A stretch of DNA of 64,000 nt. Source: Tanytarsus gracilentus. Its lineage: Eukaryota; Arthropoda; Insecta; Diptera; Chironomidae. The DNA lies in assembly GCA_038502055.1 (NCBI GenBank), contig JAXRKN010000041.1:3143501-3207500 (forward strand), in the 5' to 3' direction. A program made the translations under genes and the position numbers. The notes under the pieces were generated by a model, which had not been told where the DNA came from, searched no databases, and saw only the letters and a list, made by a program, of their open reading frames with translations. Position 1 is the stretch's first letter. Every line of letters starts with the position of its first letter. Below are positions 48,572-61,399 of the stretch, piece after piece.

Positions 48572-48645
48572 TGGTGCCGCTGAGGTGCACCATCATTTCA
48601 TAAATTACTTAGATTTTTTTGTTTGCATCGTCGCCTCCGCGGCAC
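48572..48645. repeat. Imperfect inverted repeat, GC-rich arms
   Basis: GTGCCGCTGAGG at the left and CCTCCGCGGCAC at the right are inverted copies with one mismatch, about 50 bp apart, in otherwise AT-rich DNA. This may be a small MITE relic or a structured element. No target duplication was identified. Confidence 0.4.
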
Positions 48646-48754
48646 AAAATCGGCCATCACTAATTAGAATTTAAAAATAATTGTTATGAAAATTATTGTA
48701 AATGTAATGAAAAGTGTAATCACTAATCTTTCATTTAAACGCAAAAAAGTACAT

Positions 48755-48862
48755 TGAGCCAGTCTGGAATTGAACCAGCACCGTAGAGATGTGCAGAACT
48801 ATACACCGGTTTAATACCGATGCCGCTATATACCCTATCGTACAAGCCACGTATATAATTTT
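48755..48862 (-). ncRNA. tRNA-like / SINE-like Pol III element, unresolved
   Basis: The minus strand contains a perfect B box/T-arm (CTGGTTCAATTCCAG), an upstream 5-bp stem with a 7-nt loop (ATCGG-TATTAAA-CCGGT), a long variable-arm-like region and a run of six T as terminator. The acceptor stem does not pair and base 33 is not T, so this is not a working tRNA. A decayed tRNA or the head of a tRNA-derived SINE fits better. Confidence 0.35.
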
Positions 48863-49420
48863 AATGATTTTCGAATTTTATTTAAAATGATTAATTTTCT
48901 TAACTTAAATTTTAGTTTGAAGAAAATTAAAAAAAGTAATTATGTATCTAGATAGATTTCATATCGGCTTTTGCTTTATTAATTTTTTTCTACAACCTTT
49001 TTAATCAACGGCATTTTTTTGTTTGTAATTGAGCAATGATCCGATGTGATTTTAGTATTTGTTGTTTCATTCCGCTATAGCGCGCTAAAGTACAAAAAGA
49101 ATTCCTAAGTGAAAAAAAAATTAAAATAAATCAATTATAAAATTTCTGAGAGTTTTCTCAACGCCAAATTCGTCTTTTATACTGTTGAAATAATTGAGAT
49201 ACTGAGTAAAGCGAAAAGTAAGAAGATTTAACTAAGAAATTTGAATGTGAAAATTTTCATAAACTAACCCCTGAAAATTTCCTTGAATCAAATAACTGAT
49301 TTCAAGTTTCTAATTTTTTTGTGAAGTTCATACGTTCGGGAGTTCTCTTCCTTGCATTATTAAATAAAAAGAATTGATGTGATAATGTAAATAAATAAAT
49401 TTTTACATTATTTTTTTTAG
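48863..49420. other. Gene-free stretch before the orphan exon
   Basis: AT-rich. It ends in a long T tract and TTTAG acceptor at 49,403-49,420. No donor-bearing coding exon was found in this interval. Confidence 0.35.
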
Positions 49421-49731
49421 TGAAAAATGTTTGCAAAGCTCAACCGGATGGATCTTCCACTGACCACCTCACACCGTTGAGGAATATTTTTAAGATCTTA
49501 TATTTTATGACTGCACACAATGAAGTTTTATTCCTTGATTTGTGGACGAGTATTAAAGATTTGCCTAGAGATGCAATGCTGGATGTTTTGCGAGAACCCA
49601 TAAATTTGAATCTTTTAACAGGAATAAGAGAAGATCTCAATCGCAATTTAAATACAATCTTTGATGATCATGAAAAGACTGATATGGTTCACCTTACCAT
49701 TGGATTCATTGACTCAATAATTAATCGCTAA
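49421..49731 (+). CDS. Orphan coding exon of an unidentified gene (probably 3'-terminal)
   Basis: About 103 codons, opening directly after a strong polypyrimidine-AG acceptor and ending at TAA. Amino-acid and codon makeup look like a real soluble helical protein, unlike the Lys/Asn/Phe-rich random frames around it. The segment DGSSTDHLTPLRNIFKILYF is followed by LWTSIKDLPRDAMLDVLREP, and the stretch ends FIDSIINR. I do not recognise the family. There is no suitable ATG at the start, so it should be spliced to upstream exons that I could not find within 8 kb. It could also be a relic of a mobile or transferred gene. Phase at the acceptor is two bases (TG, then AAA). Confidence 0.5.
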
Positions 49732-49739
49732 GAATAACC

Positions 49740-50100
49740 ACTTCAGGTAAATTATCTGTGGCTATCAGAGTGTCGAAACCTAACTATTCAAACTTTTTTA
49801 TTTTAAGGTGTACCCTTTATTTTCCTTTAGATCCCTATCCTCACCCCTTGGGTATTCTTGTTTTGTAAGGGCCCAAAGATCTTTAGCTTTATTTTACAAT
49901 GAGTTAACAGAATGCAGCTCTGTTTAATTTGAAATTGAAGTATTTTTGTACAATTAAATTAAATTATGAGAACATTAATTTATTGCGCGCTTTGAAGCGC
50001 CTTAACGAGCTTTAGCAGCAGGTTCTCAGCCCTTGGATTATTAAGCTCTCGGTTGCTACCGGTTCTCTCAGTTACATCCTTATCTAATGTATCTTTTTAT
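49740..50100. other. More GC-rich tail after the orphan exon, possible mobile-element 3' end
   Basis: It contains CCTCACCCCTTGGGTATTCT, TTTTGTAAGGGCCC, a small hairpin GCGC-TTTGAA-GCGC near 49,986 and a C/T-rich stretch. Together with the preceding exon it could be the 3' end of a mobile element, but no reverse transcriptase or target duplication was seen. Confidence 0.3.
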
Positions 50101-53100
50101 TATTGGGATTGAAAGAAAGATGCAAATAAAACCTTCAATTTCATCCAGCTAAAGAAAAATAATTAATTTTTACCTTTGTTTAAAATTACAGTTTTTTAAA
50201 AAGAAGGCCTTAAAAGTTTATAAATTTCGTGCAAATGTGACTGCATCGAAAATTTTTTGAAATATTATAAACGGCAATCATAAAATCAAAATCACAAAAT
50301 TTCTTTCATGCACATATTCGCACCTTTAAATGTTACTTCAACTAAAGAATCAAAATATATTCTATTGCGGTGTCTGTTTAATCGCTTAGACTAAAATGCC
50401 ATAAAATGTAGATTTTTGTCGGGGTATGTGCGCTTTGCCTATTATTTAATGATAATCATCATATAGTGGCAACCTTTCGTATTCCCCCTCGTTTACATGT
50501 TTTATCATTTTAATCTCAAGAGTACCAATGCCATTTTATTATTCCCTTTAATACTAGGGTTTTTTAAACTGAGCAGAGGATGGAGGGATCAAAGAGCGGT
50601 TACCGAAAATATTTTACAAAAGTATTAAAACTTTTCATAATTGCGGGAAACAGTTTAAAATTTTTAACATTCAAATTATAACCCAATATGGGGGTTCAAC
50701 AAAGTATTTTGCCGTAAATCCGATTTTCATTTTTTAAATGTAAGGATGGAAAAAATGAAGCCTGAAATAATCGTGATAAAACTATTTTTTTTTCAGATTC
50801 TTTCTTTAAATTATCTGATTTATTTTTAAAAAACCAGAAAGTTCATTGAAAAAAATTCTAAACTAGAAAATCTCTACATGAATTTTAAAAAGTTAAAAAT
50901 TGGTTTTCAATTTTCTTTATTAAAGCTGTAAAGAATTTTAATCTTTATTTATTTATAAGATGGGAGCTAAAATTTATCTTTGAAGTAAATTCACGAAAAT
51001 ATAATTTTGAAAATTCCAGATGCCTACATAAAATTCACAAGGTTTTATCGAAAATATATATTTTTTGTTAACTCACAATTTGTTATGCGGAGAAATTTTC
51101 AGAATATAAATTTCACATATTTTTATACAAGTCAAAAGTTTATATTCTATTATAGAAAAGGCGAAGTGAAATTATTTAATTTCCCATGAATAAATTTTTA
51201 AACTTTTTGTATGGCAAAAAAAGAAATAGAGCGAAAAATGTATGAATGTGAACGATCTCTTAATGCCACCGCATTACATATGGATGAAGTTCATGGAACT
51301 TTACTGTGCGATGATTTTGCGGTTTTGTTTGTGTTTCAATTCTTGGAAGGAGCATAAAGTTTTATAGAAATAATTCATTAATCAATCTCGTCAGCAACAT
51401 TTAATATCAAATTAGCACATGTTGAAACACATCGCTCACATGCTCAATTTACCAATTACATGGCATAAATTTATGGAATGATTAGTGCAAAGTTTTATGT
51501 TGACACTAATTAATTTGCTTTTAAAGTGACAGAATGGATATCGAGAATTATGGGATTATCCACAAAGAAAGCGAACTACATTTTAGGAGAAAATACTTTT
51601 GATCCAACTCTCACAAAAGAAAGTCATTAGCATGTCTCTTTTTCACTTCCTAATTAGCATACTTATCTTTCGTCCTTCATAAAAATTAAAATAAACAGAG
51701 AATGAAAATTCAAAGAAATTTTAAAAAAATCAAAAAGCATTTTCTTATCTTTCTCAAATTGCTTATTGTTACCTTCGTATATATTTAATTTTTTGCACCC
51801 CTATAACATCACGAACATTTTAGAAAAGTGTTGTTGTTTTTGGTACGTTATAAAAATGCTAAGCATAACAAATACAAACAACGACCCATAATCATAATCC
51901 GACTGCGAGGACAATGCAAATATTTTTATTGCAAAAATAAGCGAACAGAGAAAAAAACAATTGAATGTTTTGTCTCTTCTCAAAAGTGCTTCATAATGAA
52001 ATTTTTTTTCGTGAGGGTGGAAAAGCTCGTAAAAATGAATATCGCACAAGGTCCAGAGCATCTAATATTTATTTTCCATCACAACGACGGTAAAAAAAGT
52101 TCATAATGAAATAAAACAAGACGGATGACAAACAAAATGAGAGCGTCCAGAGGTTGAGGACATTTTGAGATATAAATTTTATTTAACGACAGATTTATTT
52201 TGTGGTTTTTCTCAAAAGGTATGCGGAGTACATTTAATGATGATGATGTTGGTGATAGCAAGTTTAATGTTTAATTGAATTTTGAGGATAAAAACTCATC
52301 AACAACTCATGCACACTCCCTTTTTCATCTCTTTTCATGGTGCAAAGTGGTTAGGTGGAGTTCATTAAAAACTCAACTTGATATAAATTTTTCATATGAT
52401 GAGGAATTTATATTAAAAGTGCTTCAGTAATAATATATTCAATATATATTATATTGTAAACTATTTTATAATTAAATCTCTTTGAGCACTTTAAATTTTA
52501 AGTTGAATTTGTATGATTTGAAAATAATGTTCTCACTATTAAAAATTTTATTTCTGAACATGAACATTGTATGCGTCATAAAGCTCTGATCGTTTTCCAT
52601 TTCATTTCAAAATTTACACATTTAAAATGTGGAAAATGCACACAATTGTTCACGGATATTGCTGTGAATTTCATACTAAGTAGTTTTAAGTAGTTTCATT
52701 GTTCGAGAAGCATGCTCTCAGATATTGTGTAAAATATTCTAGGAGGGATTTTATAAAATCGTGCTGGCATGATTTATAAGTTAGGTGATTATCAATAAAA
52801 TTCTCAAGGACCAAAACTAGTGAACAGAGTAAAGCTCTTGCGGCATTACTCAATTAAGGATTTAATTTAGCATGAACAAGAAAATTTCTCAGTTAAAAAA
52901 GTTCGACCAATTAAGAAAATTTAAAACTTATCGAACAAATTTTCTTCCATTTTCCGTTGAAAGTTTTTCTTTCATCTCCACACAGATATTTTAATAAAAT
53001 TTCAGCTTTTGCATGGGACAAAAATCAGTGAGCCTTTTACAGTTCTTTAGTACATAAAATTTTCTTGCATGGATGGAGTTGTAATTGAATTTTTGAGCAA

Positions 53101-53509
53101 GATAAATTTTATAAAAATAATTTTCACTTAAAAGTTTTGTGAAGCAGCACTAATTTACTAAATTGCTGCCGCCCTGTAATAATCATCACAGTAAAAAGAT
53201 TTTCATACTGTAATAAATCGAGTTAAAACTTATACATTCGCATACATGAAAAACGTTTCCACTTTCTCACCTAATTATGTCAGGAAAGAGGTGCAGAATT
53301 TTTATTGCATACTTGCACAAGCACTTATGTAATTTTGTGTGCGATGCGGCGGCGGGGAAAAATAATTATCCCTAATATATATTTTCGTACGCCACGATGC
53401 AGGAACTTGGTAAGCGGAACACAAAAATTATAAATCACGGTGAATTATTTCGAAAATTAAAGTTTTTTTACTTCTTCTTTTTGCGGTGATAAATTATGTT
53501 AGTTGCCGG
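50101..53509. other. Gene-free AT-rich stretch
   Basis: No feature that I can support. Confidence 0.4.
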
Positions 53510-53518
53510 TATATATAG
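53510..53518 (+). promoter_or_regulatory. TATA box of an unseen downstream gene
   Basis: A strong TATATATAG follows CCGG. The sequence for about 120 nt after it is richer in C and G than the surroundings and ends at a strong donor. Confidence 0.55.
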
Positions 53519-53540
53519 TGGCAAAAAAAATCTCCCCTGA

Positions 53541-53630
53541 GAAAGAAGAATTTATCTAAATAAACTTTTTTCTTGTGCGCAAGCAACATCAACAAACGCT
53601 GGGCTTTCTTCGCATACACACACAAAGGCG
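53541..53630 (+). other. Predicted noncoding first exon of a gene beyond the window
   Basis: The exon-like stretch ends at AAAGGCG followed by the strong donor GTAAGTTT (53631). No ATG-initiated frame is present in it, and no matching acceptor with coding sequence was found in the remaining 10 kb. I infer a long first intron that leaves the window on the right. Confidence 0.45.
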
Positions 53631-56600
53631 GTAAGTTTAGTCAAACCAAAAAAGTGTTTTATGAAATAAAAAAAGGAAAAACTTCAAAGCGAGATGAGAA
53701 GAAAAAGTTGTTATAGAGGGAAAAAGGATCTTTCTTTCCTTGTGGCGCAAAAAGTTATTCATTTTACTTCTATTTCTTCTTCAAAAGACTTAGCGAATTG
53801 TTAAAGTTGAAGAGTGAAGTGGTTTCATAAAAGTGAATATGCAAAAATTTCCTTTTCCTCTTGATAAACATCACCTGTAGGGTATTAAAGGGTGAACTTG
53901 ATAAGCTTATAAGATTTGAGATAAAACTTAGCAAGTTCAGGAAAAGGGTTTTAAAGATTTTAGTGCTGATTTAATGTTTTGGTTTGATGAAGAGATTGCA
54001 AGGATTCAAGGGGTGTGCATGAAAATTAAAAAATTCAAGTCTTGTTTCTAACACTTACAAGTAAAAATAAAATAAAAGAATGAGAGCATGATGTAAAACT
54101 GGCTCTCCATTCAACCCCTCCATAATAGAGTGAAAGTCAAGCACTTAAGATAAACGAGCACTGAGAGTGTTGACTTAAGTAGTTTTTTCCCCGGCAAAAA
54201 TAAGAAAAAGTGAAAAAATCTTAAGAAAGTTCGCTTTTGAATTTTATTGCTCTTTTTATAAGGCACAGTAAGAAAGGAAATGAATGCCCCACTTGAGTGC
54301 CATAAATAAAACTATTTAAACTTTAAACAAGCTCAATACAACGAGGGCCGTGTTGTGAGAAACTATTTACTATAAGCTCACTAAATTTGCATTTTCTTGC
54401 ACAATTCACTCGAAGAATATTGAAGCGATTCGATGCGGTGAACCAAATGAAGATTAATGGTTGATTATCGAATGCAAATGTTTTCGAGTTTTTTGCTCGA
54501 CTCTCAAAACTCTCTCGGAGTCGACAAATAGCTAAATTTAAGATAATCTAGGGATGCAATTTATTATTTACTTTATTTGTTCCATATTGCCCTAAACGAG
54601 TGGCTTTAATCTTCTCAAATAAGCCTCATATCATCATAATGATATCAAAAAAAGAAACGTAAGCTTATTTTTTGGCTCTCTCATGCATGATGGAAAAGGA
54701 GAGATTTTGGCAGATTGAAAATTGCGCCTACGGCAGTGAAGCACTAAAAATGATTCCTTTTGAAAGATATCAAAAAAGAAAAATAATTTCTTTAAATTTT
54801 TGTTTCCTCATGATTGCCGTTAATTTAATCTCAAATCATTTTCTGTAGAATATAAGGATTCACTCGAAATTAAAGTTTAAAAAAAATCAATTTGTAAATT
54901 TAAATATTTTAGGTTATTCTGTAAATCTTTTCTTCTTTTTCTCGAGAAAAATAATCCTTTAGGAAAATGTAATCCAGTCCCGAGAATCAAAACCTCCTTC
55001 ATATATTTTTCTTGTGGACTCGGGCGGATTTAAATCAGAAATTCTTTTTGATCTCATCTCGTGTGTGTTCTAAAAATGTAATACAAAATACCATAAACTT
55101 TTCCAATCATGTTAATCAAACTTTAATGCTTTTGGAAATCTCTCGCTTTTGTCGAAAAATAGTAAATCTTTTATTCGCTGTCAAATGTTTGGATTCTGAT
55201 TGTGTTATAAAATTTTCGTGAATAAAACTGAAACGTGTTTATCTTGTTGTGCAATTTAATTTTTTTAGCTAAAGCATACCCAATGGGTTACATTCTAGAA
55301 TTTTACGAAATTTTTTGCATTCGCCAGCATCCGCTAAAATTAAAAATGTTTTTGTCCCTCGCGATGCACAGCCCTAAAATATATTTGTGACGTGTTCATG
55401 TTTGTAGCCGGAAAGATGTAAATTAAAAACAATTTTATGAGCTATCTGAAATTTTAATCTCATCAAAACATTTCCAGCGCAAAATTGAAAGTGCTTTAAA
55501 AAAAGTTTTTAATGGTGAGGTTCCGCAAATATTTGCGCACTCTCGACTGCATAAAAGGTCAAAAATTAAAAGTTAATATGTGAACATAGAGAGAGTGAGT
55601 TCAAGCCACAGAAACCATTTATTGCAGCATGCAAAGCTCAGAAATGAGATTTTTTCTCTCATGCCGCGACTCATTCCCTTAGCAACGTTAGCATTTTAAA
55701 ATGCTGTTGATTTATAAATTTAAATGCTCTCCGGCGATGCATAAAATTGCAAACTACAGCTGTGAGTTTTGCGGACGAGCGAGAGGAAGAAAATTATTAT
55801 CGTGATTTCGTCAAAATTTATGTGAAGTTGCACACAAACAAACAAACACGTCATTTTTTTTGTATACTATGTTGAACACTTATAATGAACGACTAGGAGT
55901 GACATTAAAAATTCAAGTTTTAATAATTTTTTTTTGATGCAGTCGCGGACTTGATTTAAAATGAAGTGAAATTCAATTTTTTAAAACTTTTGATGCTGGC
56001 TGCAATCAAAAGATGAAAGATCATAATTTTGCTGGTTGCAAAATATTTAATTTACTCCTGTAAAATGCAGTCATGAAGAATGTCAACACTCATGCTGGTT
56101 TTTTTATTCCTTTTGAAATTCCAAATTGAAAATAAAATGATATTAAAAATTAAAAAATCTTTTATCTTTTGGACTGAATGTTGACTCATATTTTTTTATT
56201 AAAAATCAGATTGAAAAATTTTTTTGTGAGTTAATAAAAATATTTGAGAAAAAGAGCAGGTAAATCAAATTTTTAATTAATATCTTGTGAATTTTTTTAA
56301 ACCTGAATATTGCAATTTTGCAAATTTTTTCTTTTAATTAACAGTTTAAGAATTACAAAAATTTATTTCATTCTATTTTATTGCAATTTTATTCTAACAT
56401 AAAAAATTTATCAAACAAATTTAAAAGTAAATTATTATTATCATATTTTTCCAAGTAGAAAATAGAAGTGATTTAGACTTGAATATCTCCGAGGTGATTA
56501 ACAAAAAAAAATAACGTTGTTGACGACAGAAAGTTTTAATGAGTTTAAATTTGGCAGAAAACTTGCACATTACGCTGAATCTCAAAGATGAAAGGTAAAA

Positions 56601-59600
56601 CTTTTCACTCAGAATTCATGACGATTTCAGTCCCCGCAATGATCATCGTGCCATGTCTGTTTTCGAAATTCCGCATCTTATTATTTCCCTCGAGAGTCAA
56701 TTGAAATGTTTTCATTAGGTTTAATCTTACACGTTATCTTGAAAAGCTTCATCTTTCGCTTTATTGTTTTTATATGCAAGAAAAGTTGAGAAAAAAAACT
56801 TTTCTTCTCACTGTTGTTGAGGTTGTTGTGTATCTCTCGAATGTGAACATACATATATGAGCTTTTATTACCATCTCTTGGGAAATGTTTCTTCATGTTG
56901 CTTTAGTAGAAAGTTTTGTGTTTTCTTTTTCGTGCGAGTTTTCATTTTTGCTCCTTGACATGGCTTTCAAGAGAGAGAAAAGTTTTTTCATGCGACTAAT
57001 AACAATGGTCTGAATGCTCTTCACCACATGAGAAATGAAAACTACAGACCGAAATTCACATCTTTAACTCTTTAAAGATTTTAAATTTCTCGGAAGAAAA
57101 TTCACAAATTTTTACTTTAAATAATTAAACTTTTATTTTTATCGCTTGCAGCAGATTAATGCAATTATAAAGTTTGCGACAATTAAAATTATGAAGAACA
57201 GAAATTAACTAATTCCTCCGCTTAAAATGCAAATATTAAATTATTCATACGTTCACGCTCGCACACTCCGGAGATGCACCTAAGAGTAAAGTTTGTCTTT
57301 TCCTTAAACTAGCTTTTTCCGAATGTGAGAGAAAATTTTCTTAAATGCTTCATTTGCATGCATGAGAATGAGAAGTGAGCGAGAATGTGCTGGTAAATAA
57401 ATTTTCAGTGACGCTTCGCATCATCAAGTCTTAATGATGCGAGGCGACGACATCGACATAATTAAAGTTTAAACTTTAAATCGAATTTTGCATAAATTTA
57501 AACGGGTTGGAAGAAATTTTTTACAAGAGTTTTTAATGAGCTTATTATTGAGGTGAAACGTATGGGATTTATTACACACGTTATTGACTGGTGAATATTT
57601 AATGAAGGTTTAGATTGTGGAACAATCTTTTTACGATTTAAATTAAGATGTTTGAATTAATTATGAGATCACGTTCCATAATTGATGAGGTTTTGCTTTC
57701 ACTTTAAAATGACAGGGATCAAATTGAGCATGCGATGGTTTTACTGAGATTTGACGTTGAATGAGTTTTCTAGGAATTTTGCGAGAGCAGATTGACACAA
57801 AATTGATTTATTTCCTCAGCTATGAAGACAATTTACAGTCGATAAAAAATATAAAATCAATTAATTTTTTTGAAAATCAATAAGAAACTTTAAAGGCAAA
57901 ATATTTTTAAAAATTTTTAATAATTTTTCTCCCTTTAAAGTCAAATTTCACTTTGAAAATTTATTGATTTTAAATGAAAATTTTTTCTTAGTAAGAAATT
58001 CTTACTCACATTAACAAACGCATTTTCATATTAAATATCTAACTTGTCTTTGATTATTAGAAATCGAGATGAATGAGTCGAACGACAGTTGGAAATAAAA
58101 ATTGTTGGATTTTCGACAGAGAAAAGTTTTTCAATAAAAAACGTGACGATTTCTTTTGTCGATGACACAAAAAATATATTAATTTAGATTTTTCTTTACG
58201 CGACATCGTTGCACCTCGGCTGTGACATCAATGTCATCATCAGATGTATAGAAAATAGATAAAATTCAATTATAGCTTTTTTGCATCGATGCAGAATTCA
58301 ATTGAATATGGTGGCAAACATTGTGATCAGATTGAGATTTGATTGAATGCTCGATGGTGCATGTGAACGAAGTGAGAGAGGTGCAAAATGAATATTGGTT
58401 TTGATGATTTTGCGATAAATTTATAAATTGAGTTAAAAAAATCCTGCGGCAGACATGGCTAACGGATATTTATGTTTTTGAAAAAAAAAGATCGCGTAAA
58501 CTAAAGTTTGGTAAAATAGTTTAAGAAATTTTTTTTAAAGGTCAAAAAAATTTATAAAATGTTTAAATAATTTCCAGAGTGTAAAACTATGAAACCAGAA
58601 CATGGCATTTCAATACTTTATTACATTTAATTGAAAACTTTTTCATTGTAATTACTAATTAACATGGAACAAGCAATAAAAGTAAACAAACCCCAAAAAG
58701 CACCTGGATTATTACAAAGTTGAATATTATTAACCTCGGTCGCTGTTGATTAATGCAGTGTATTGCTAGACTTTTAATCCCTTGATAAATTAATTTAGCT
58801 TAAAATTTCATTCAGAAAATTTATTGACAATTTATGATTTTCCTCTTAAAAATGTTTCCAGAAATTATTTTAATCAATTGAAACACCTTCAAAATCAGAT
58901 CACTTACATCCTCTCAATCGAACACGATAAAATGTTTATGTTTCATTAATGAATGTTGTAATTTCTAATCGACAAAATCTATCCATGAGACATGCGGTGC
59001 AATTTTCAATTTCCACTTACGCTCCTCATCTTTCTTTCATAAGAGATTACACGAACAACAAATGAGTATCGATGTGAATTAAATGGGATGTGAAGGAGAT
59101 TAATTACGGTAGAATAGCAATGATGAGGAAATTTTGATGATGCTGAGGCATTTCAATGACTCTTGAGAGACAAAAGTTTTCTCCTCATGTTTATGGAGGA
59201 GTACACATACACACATCCATTCAATTGAATATAATTAAAGGCTCGAAAGCACACTTTTATAATGAATTAGTTGGAAATTTAGCGCACAAAGAGACTCAAC
59301 AGATGTCTTACCTCATTATGATTTTATTTGAAATAGAACGAAAGCTGACAGCGATGTTCAAATACTTGTAACTTGCGTGTTCTTTTGCAGGTAAATAATT
59401 CATATTTTTTCCTTAATTTTTGTTCATACATAAAAAGGGAAAAATTATGTGTATTTTTTTCGTTTTATTTATATTTCATCTTTCTCGCTCATTTTCCACG
59501 AACATTTGTTCCATTTTGTTATCTCCACTTTTGTTGAACGATAAAGTTTTTGAAATAAATACAATGTTCAACACTGACTAATTAAATTTTTCTTCCTCCT

Positions 59601-59829
59601 CCCCCGCAAAATGAGCTTACAACATCCGTTTGTGAGTTTAAAATTTGCCATTCTCAAACTTTTTTACGCTCGGTTTTGGTTAGGATTAAAAATTAGATAA
59701 TTTTTATGTGAATTGAAATGAGGAATGCGAGAAAACATGCGAAAGTTTGAGGGTTATAAAATTGAATTATTTAGATTTAATTGAGGCAATTTAGACTTAA
59801 AACTTGCCTTCATATTTTCTGAATAAAAT
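53631..59829. other. Gene-free AT-rich stretch, possibly a long intron
   Basis: No exon, RNA gene or clear repeat that I can support. Confidence 0.4.
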
Positions 59830-61399
59830 TTTTAAATATTTTTTCTCTAATAGATAGATAGATAGATAGATGACAAAGAGGTAGCACGCTGGAATTACCA
59901 GGAGGACGCGCCCGTTTTAATTTCCTTTTCCATAGCTCGAAAGCTTAGGCTAAGGATAAAAACGTAATCATGCAGAACTCTTAAGATTTCTCTTAAGAAT
60001 AGAGTATAAATACCCCTTTTTTCCCCCTCAACAGCAGGCGTCCCCGCGGGAATCGCCCACCTCGGGAGCTGCAAATCATATCTTGAGAAAGACGTGAATG
60101 ACGATCGAACAACCCCTCTTCGTTGTTATAAATAAAACGTTATGGACGTCCGGCAATGAGAACATACGATCCGGACGTTGTTACCCATAACGGAAATAAT
60201 TGCAGCTGTACACAGTCTTGTAGTCGCTCATTGAGTGTTTCCAACTAAGCACAGCCTCAACTGAATCTTACGATTGCAGTTGCAAAAATAAATAAATCAA
60301 AGGTGGTTTCGACGGCATTGTATAAAAGTTACCGCCACTACAACCTTCCTCAGCCCTGACAAGCTGTTAGGCACTGGCCCACCCACATTACAAAACAAAC
60401 AAACACTAAACAGAATAGTCAAAACCAATTTTATAAAAGTCTTGGTATCTTCAACCTTCCTCCATCTAATCTAGTCGACTAGCATGGGTAGTACAGGTCA
60501 TAAAAATGTCAGTTAGTGAGTGCGTCTTCCTTCCTCAACTGGTCACTAAGATTAACAGCTGGTTTTGTTGGATACCAACGAATTCAAGATTAAAATGTCA
60601 TTATCTGGATTAAAATTCTAAGAACAACATTATGTGAAACCCCATATTTCCCCTTACTTAAGTTAATTAAATTTTTTGTATTAACTCCCTGACCGAATTT
60701 ATGCTTACCCCATTCAAAACAACTAAAAAATGCAATTTTTATAAAAAACCATACAAATGCTCTTATTTCTCCCTGGTTAAGTTAATTAAATTTTCTCTAT
60801 CAATTTCTGACCGAATCTATGCTTCCTCTATTCAAAACAACTGGTTAAGTTAATTAAGTTTCTCTATCAGAATATCCAGACGCAAGATCCAGTAATATCA
60901 AAATTAAAAACTAGGTTGCAGAATTTTTCACTGTGGCTGTGGCTGACCCATACTCTTAAATATCATTAAAGTTGAAGATCCAGTAGAGAAAAATGAGATC
61001 CAGTTGAAAAAAAAATTTTAAAATGGACGAATACGAAAATATTTCTTTCATAAATAAATCTCTTCCAATGAAAGAAGAACTGTTGATAAGCATGAAACGC
61101 TTAACATTGAAGCGAGAATGAGCTACTAATTTCACAAATGACGAATAAAAAATAAATAAATAAATTTAGACAACAAATAAAAAATAATTTCTAAATTTTC
61201 ACTCATTTTCGCTTCTTACCTGAGTATTCGATGAAAACTCGATGTGTTTGGGTTGAAGAAGATGACGACGAAGACATTGTTAACACTTGGAACAATTATT
61301 TACTATGAAAAACTCTAAAATTAACAATATTATTAAAATTTATGTACACACGCGATTAAAAGGGGCGAGGAACTCCTTTTAAATATTTTTTCTCTAATA
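59830..61399 (-). mobile_element. Retroposon-like element, copy B, with 23-bp target duplication
   Basis: The insert 59853-61376 (1,524 bp) is flanked by identical 23-base copies at 59830-59852 and 61377-61399. On the minus strand the 3' end reads TTTGTCAT followed by (CTAT)n, seen on the plus strand as a (GATA)n run from 59851. It is homologous to copy A at 32.8 kb over most of its length and less deleted. It has an internal tandem repeat that A lacks: TTAAGTTAATTAA followed by a GACCGAAT-TATGCTT unit near 60,658, 60,777 and 60,845. Frames are broken and no reverse transcriptase is visible. Confidence 0.75.

Noticed and set aside
48755..48862. Functional tRNA-Leu (anticodon TAA) on the minus strand
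   Set aside because: T-arm and anticodon stem look right, but the acceptor stem does not pair and U33 is missing. Kept only as a tRNA-like or SINE-like relic.
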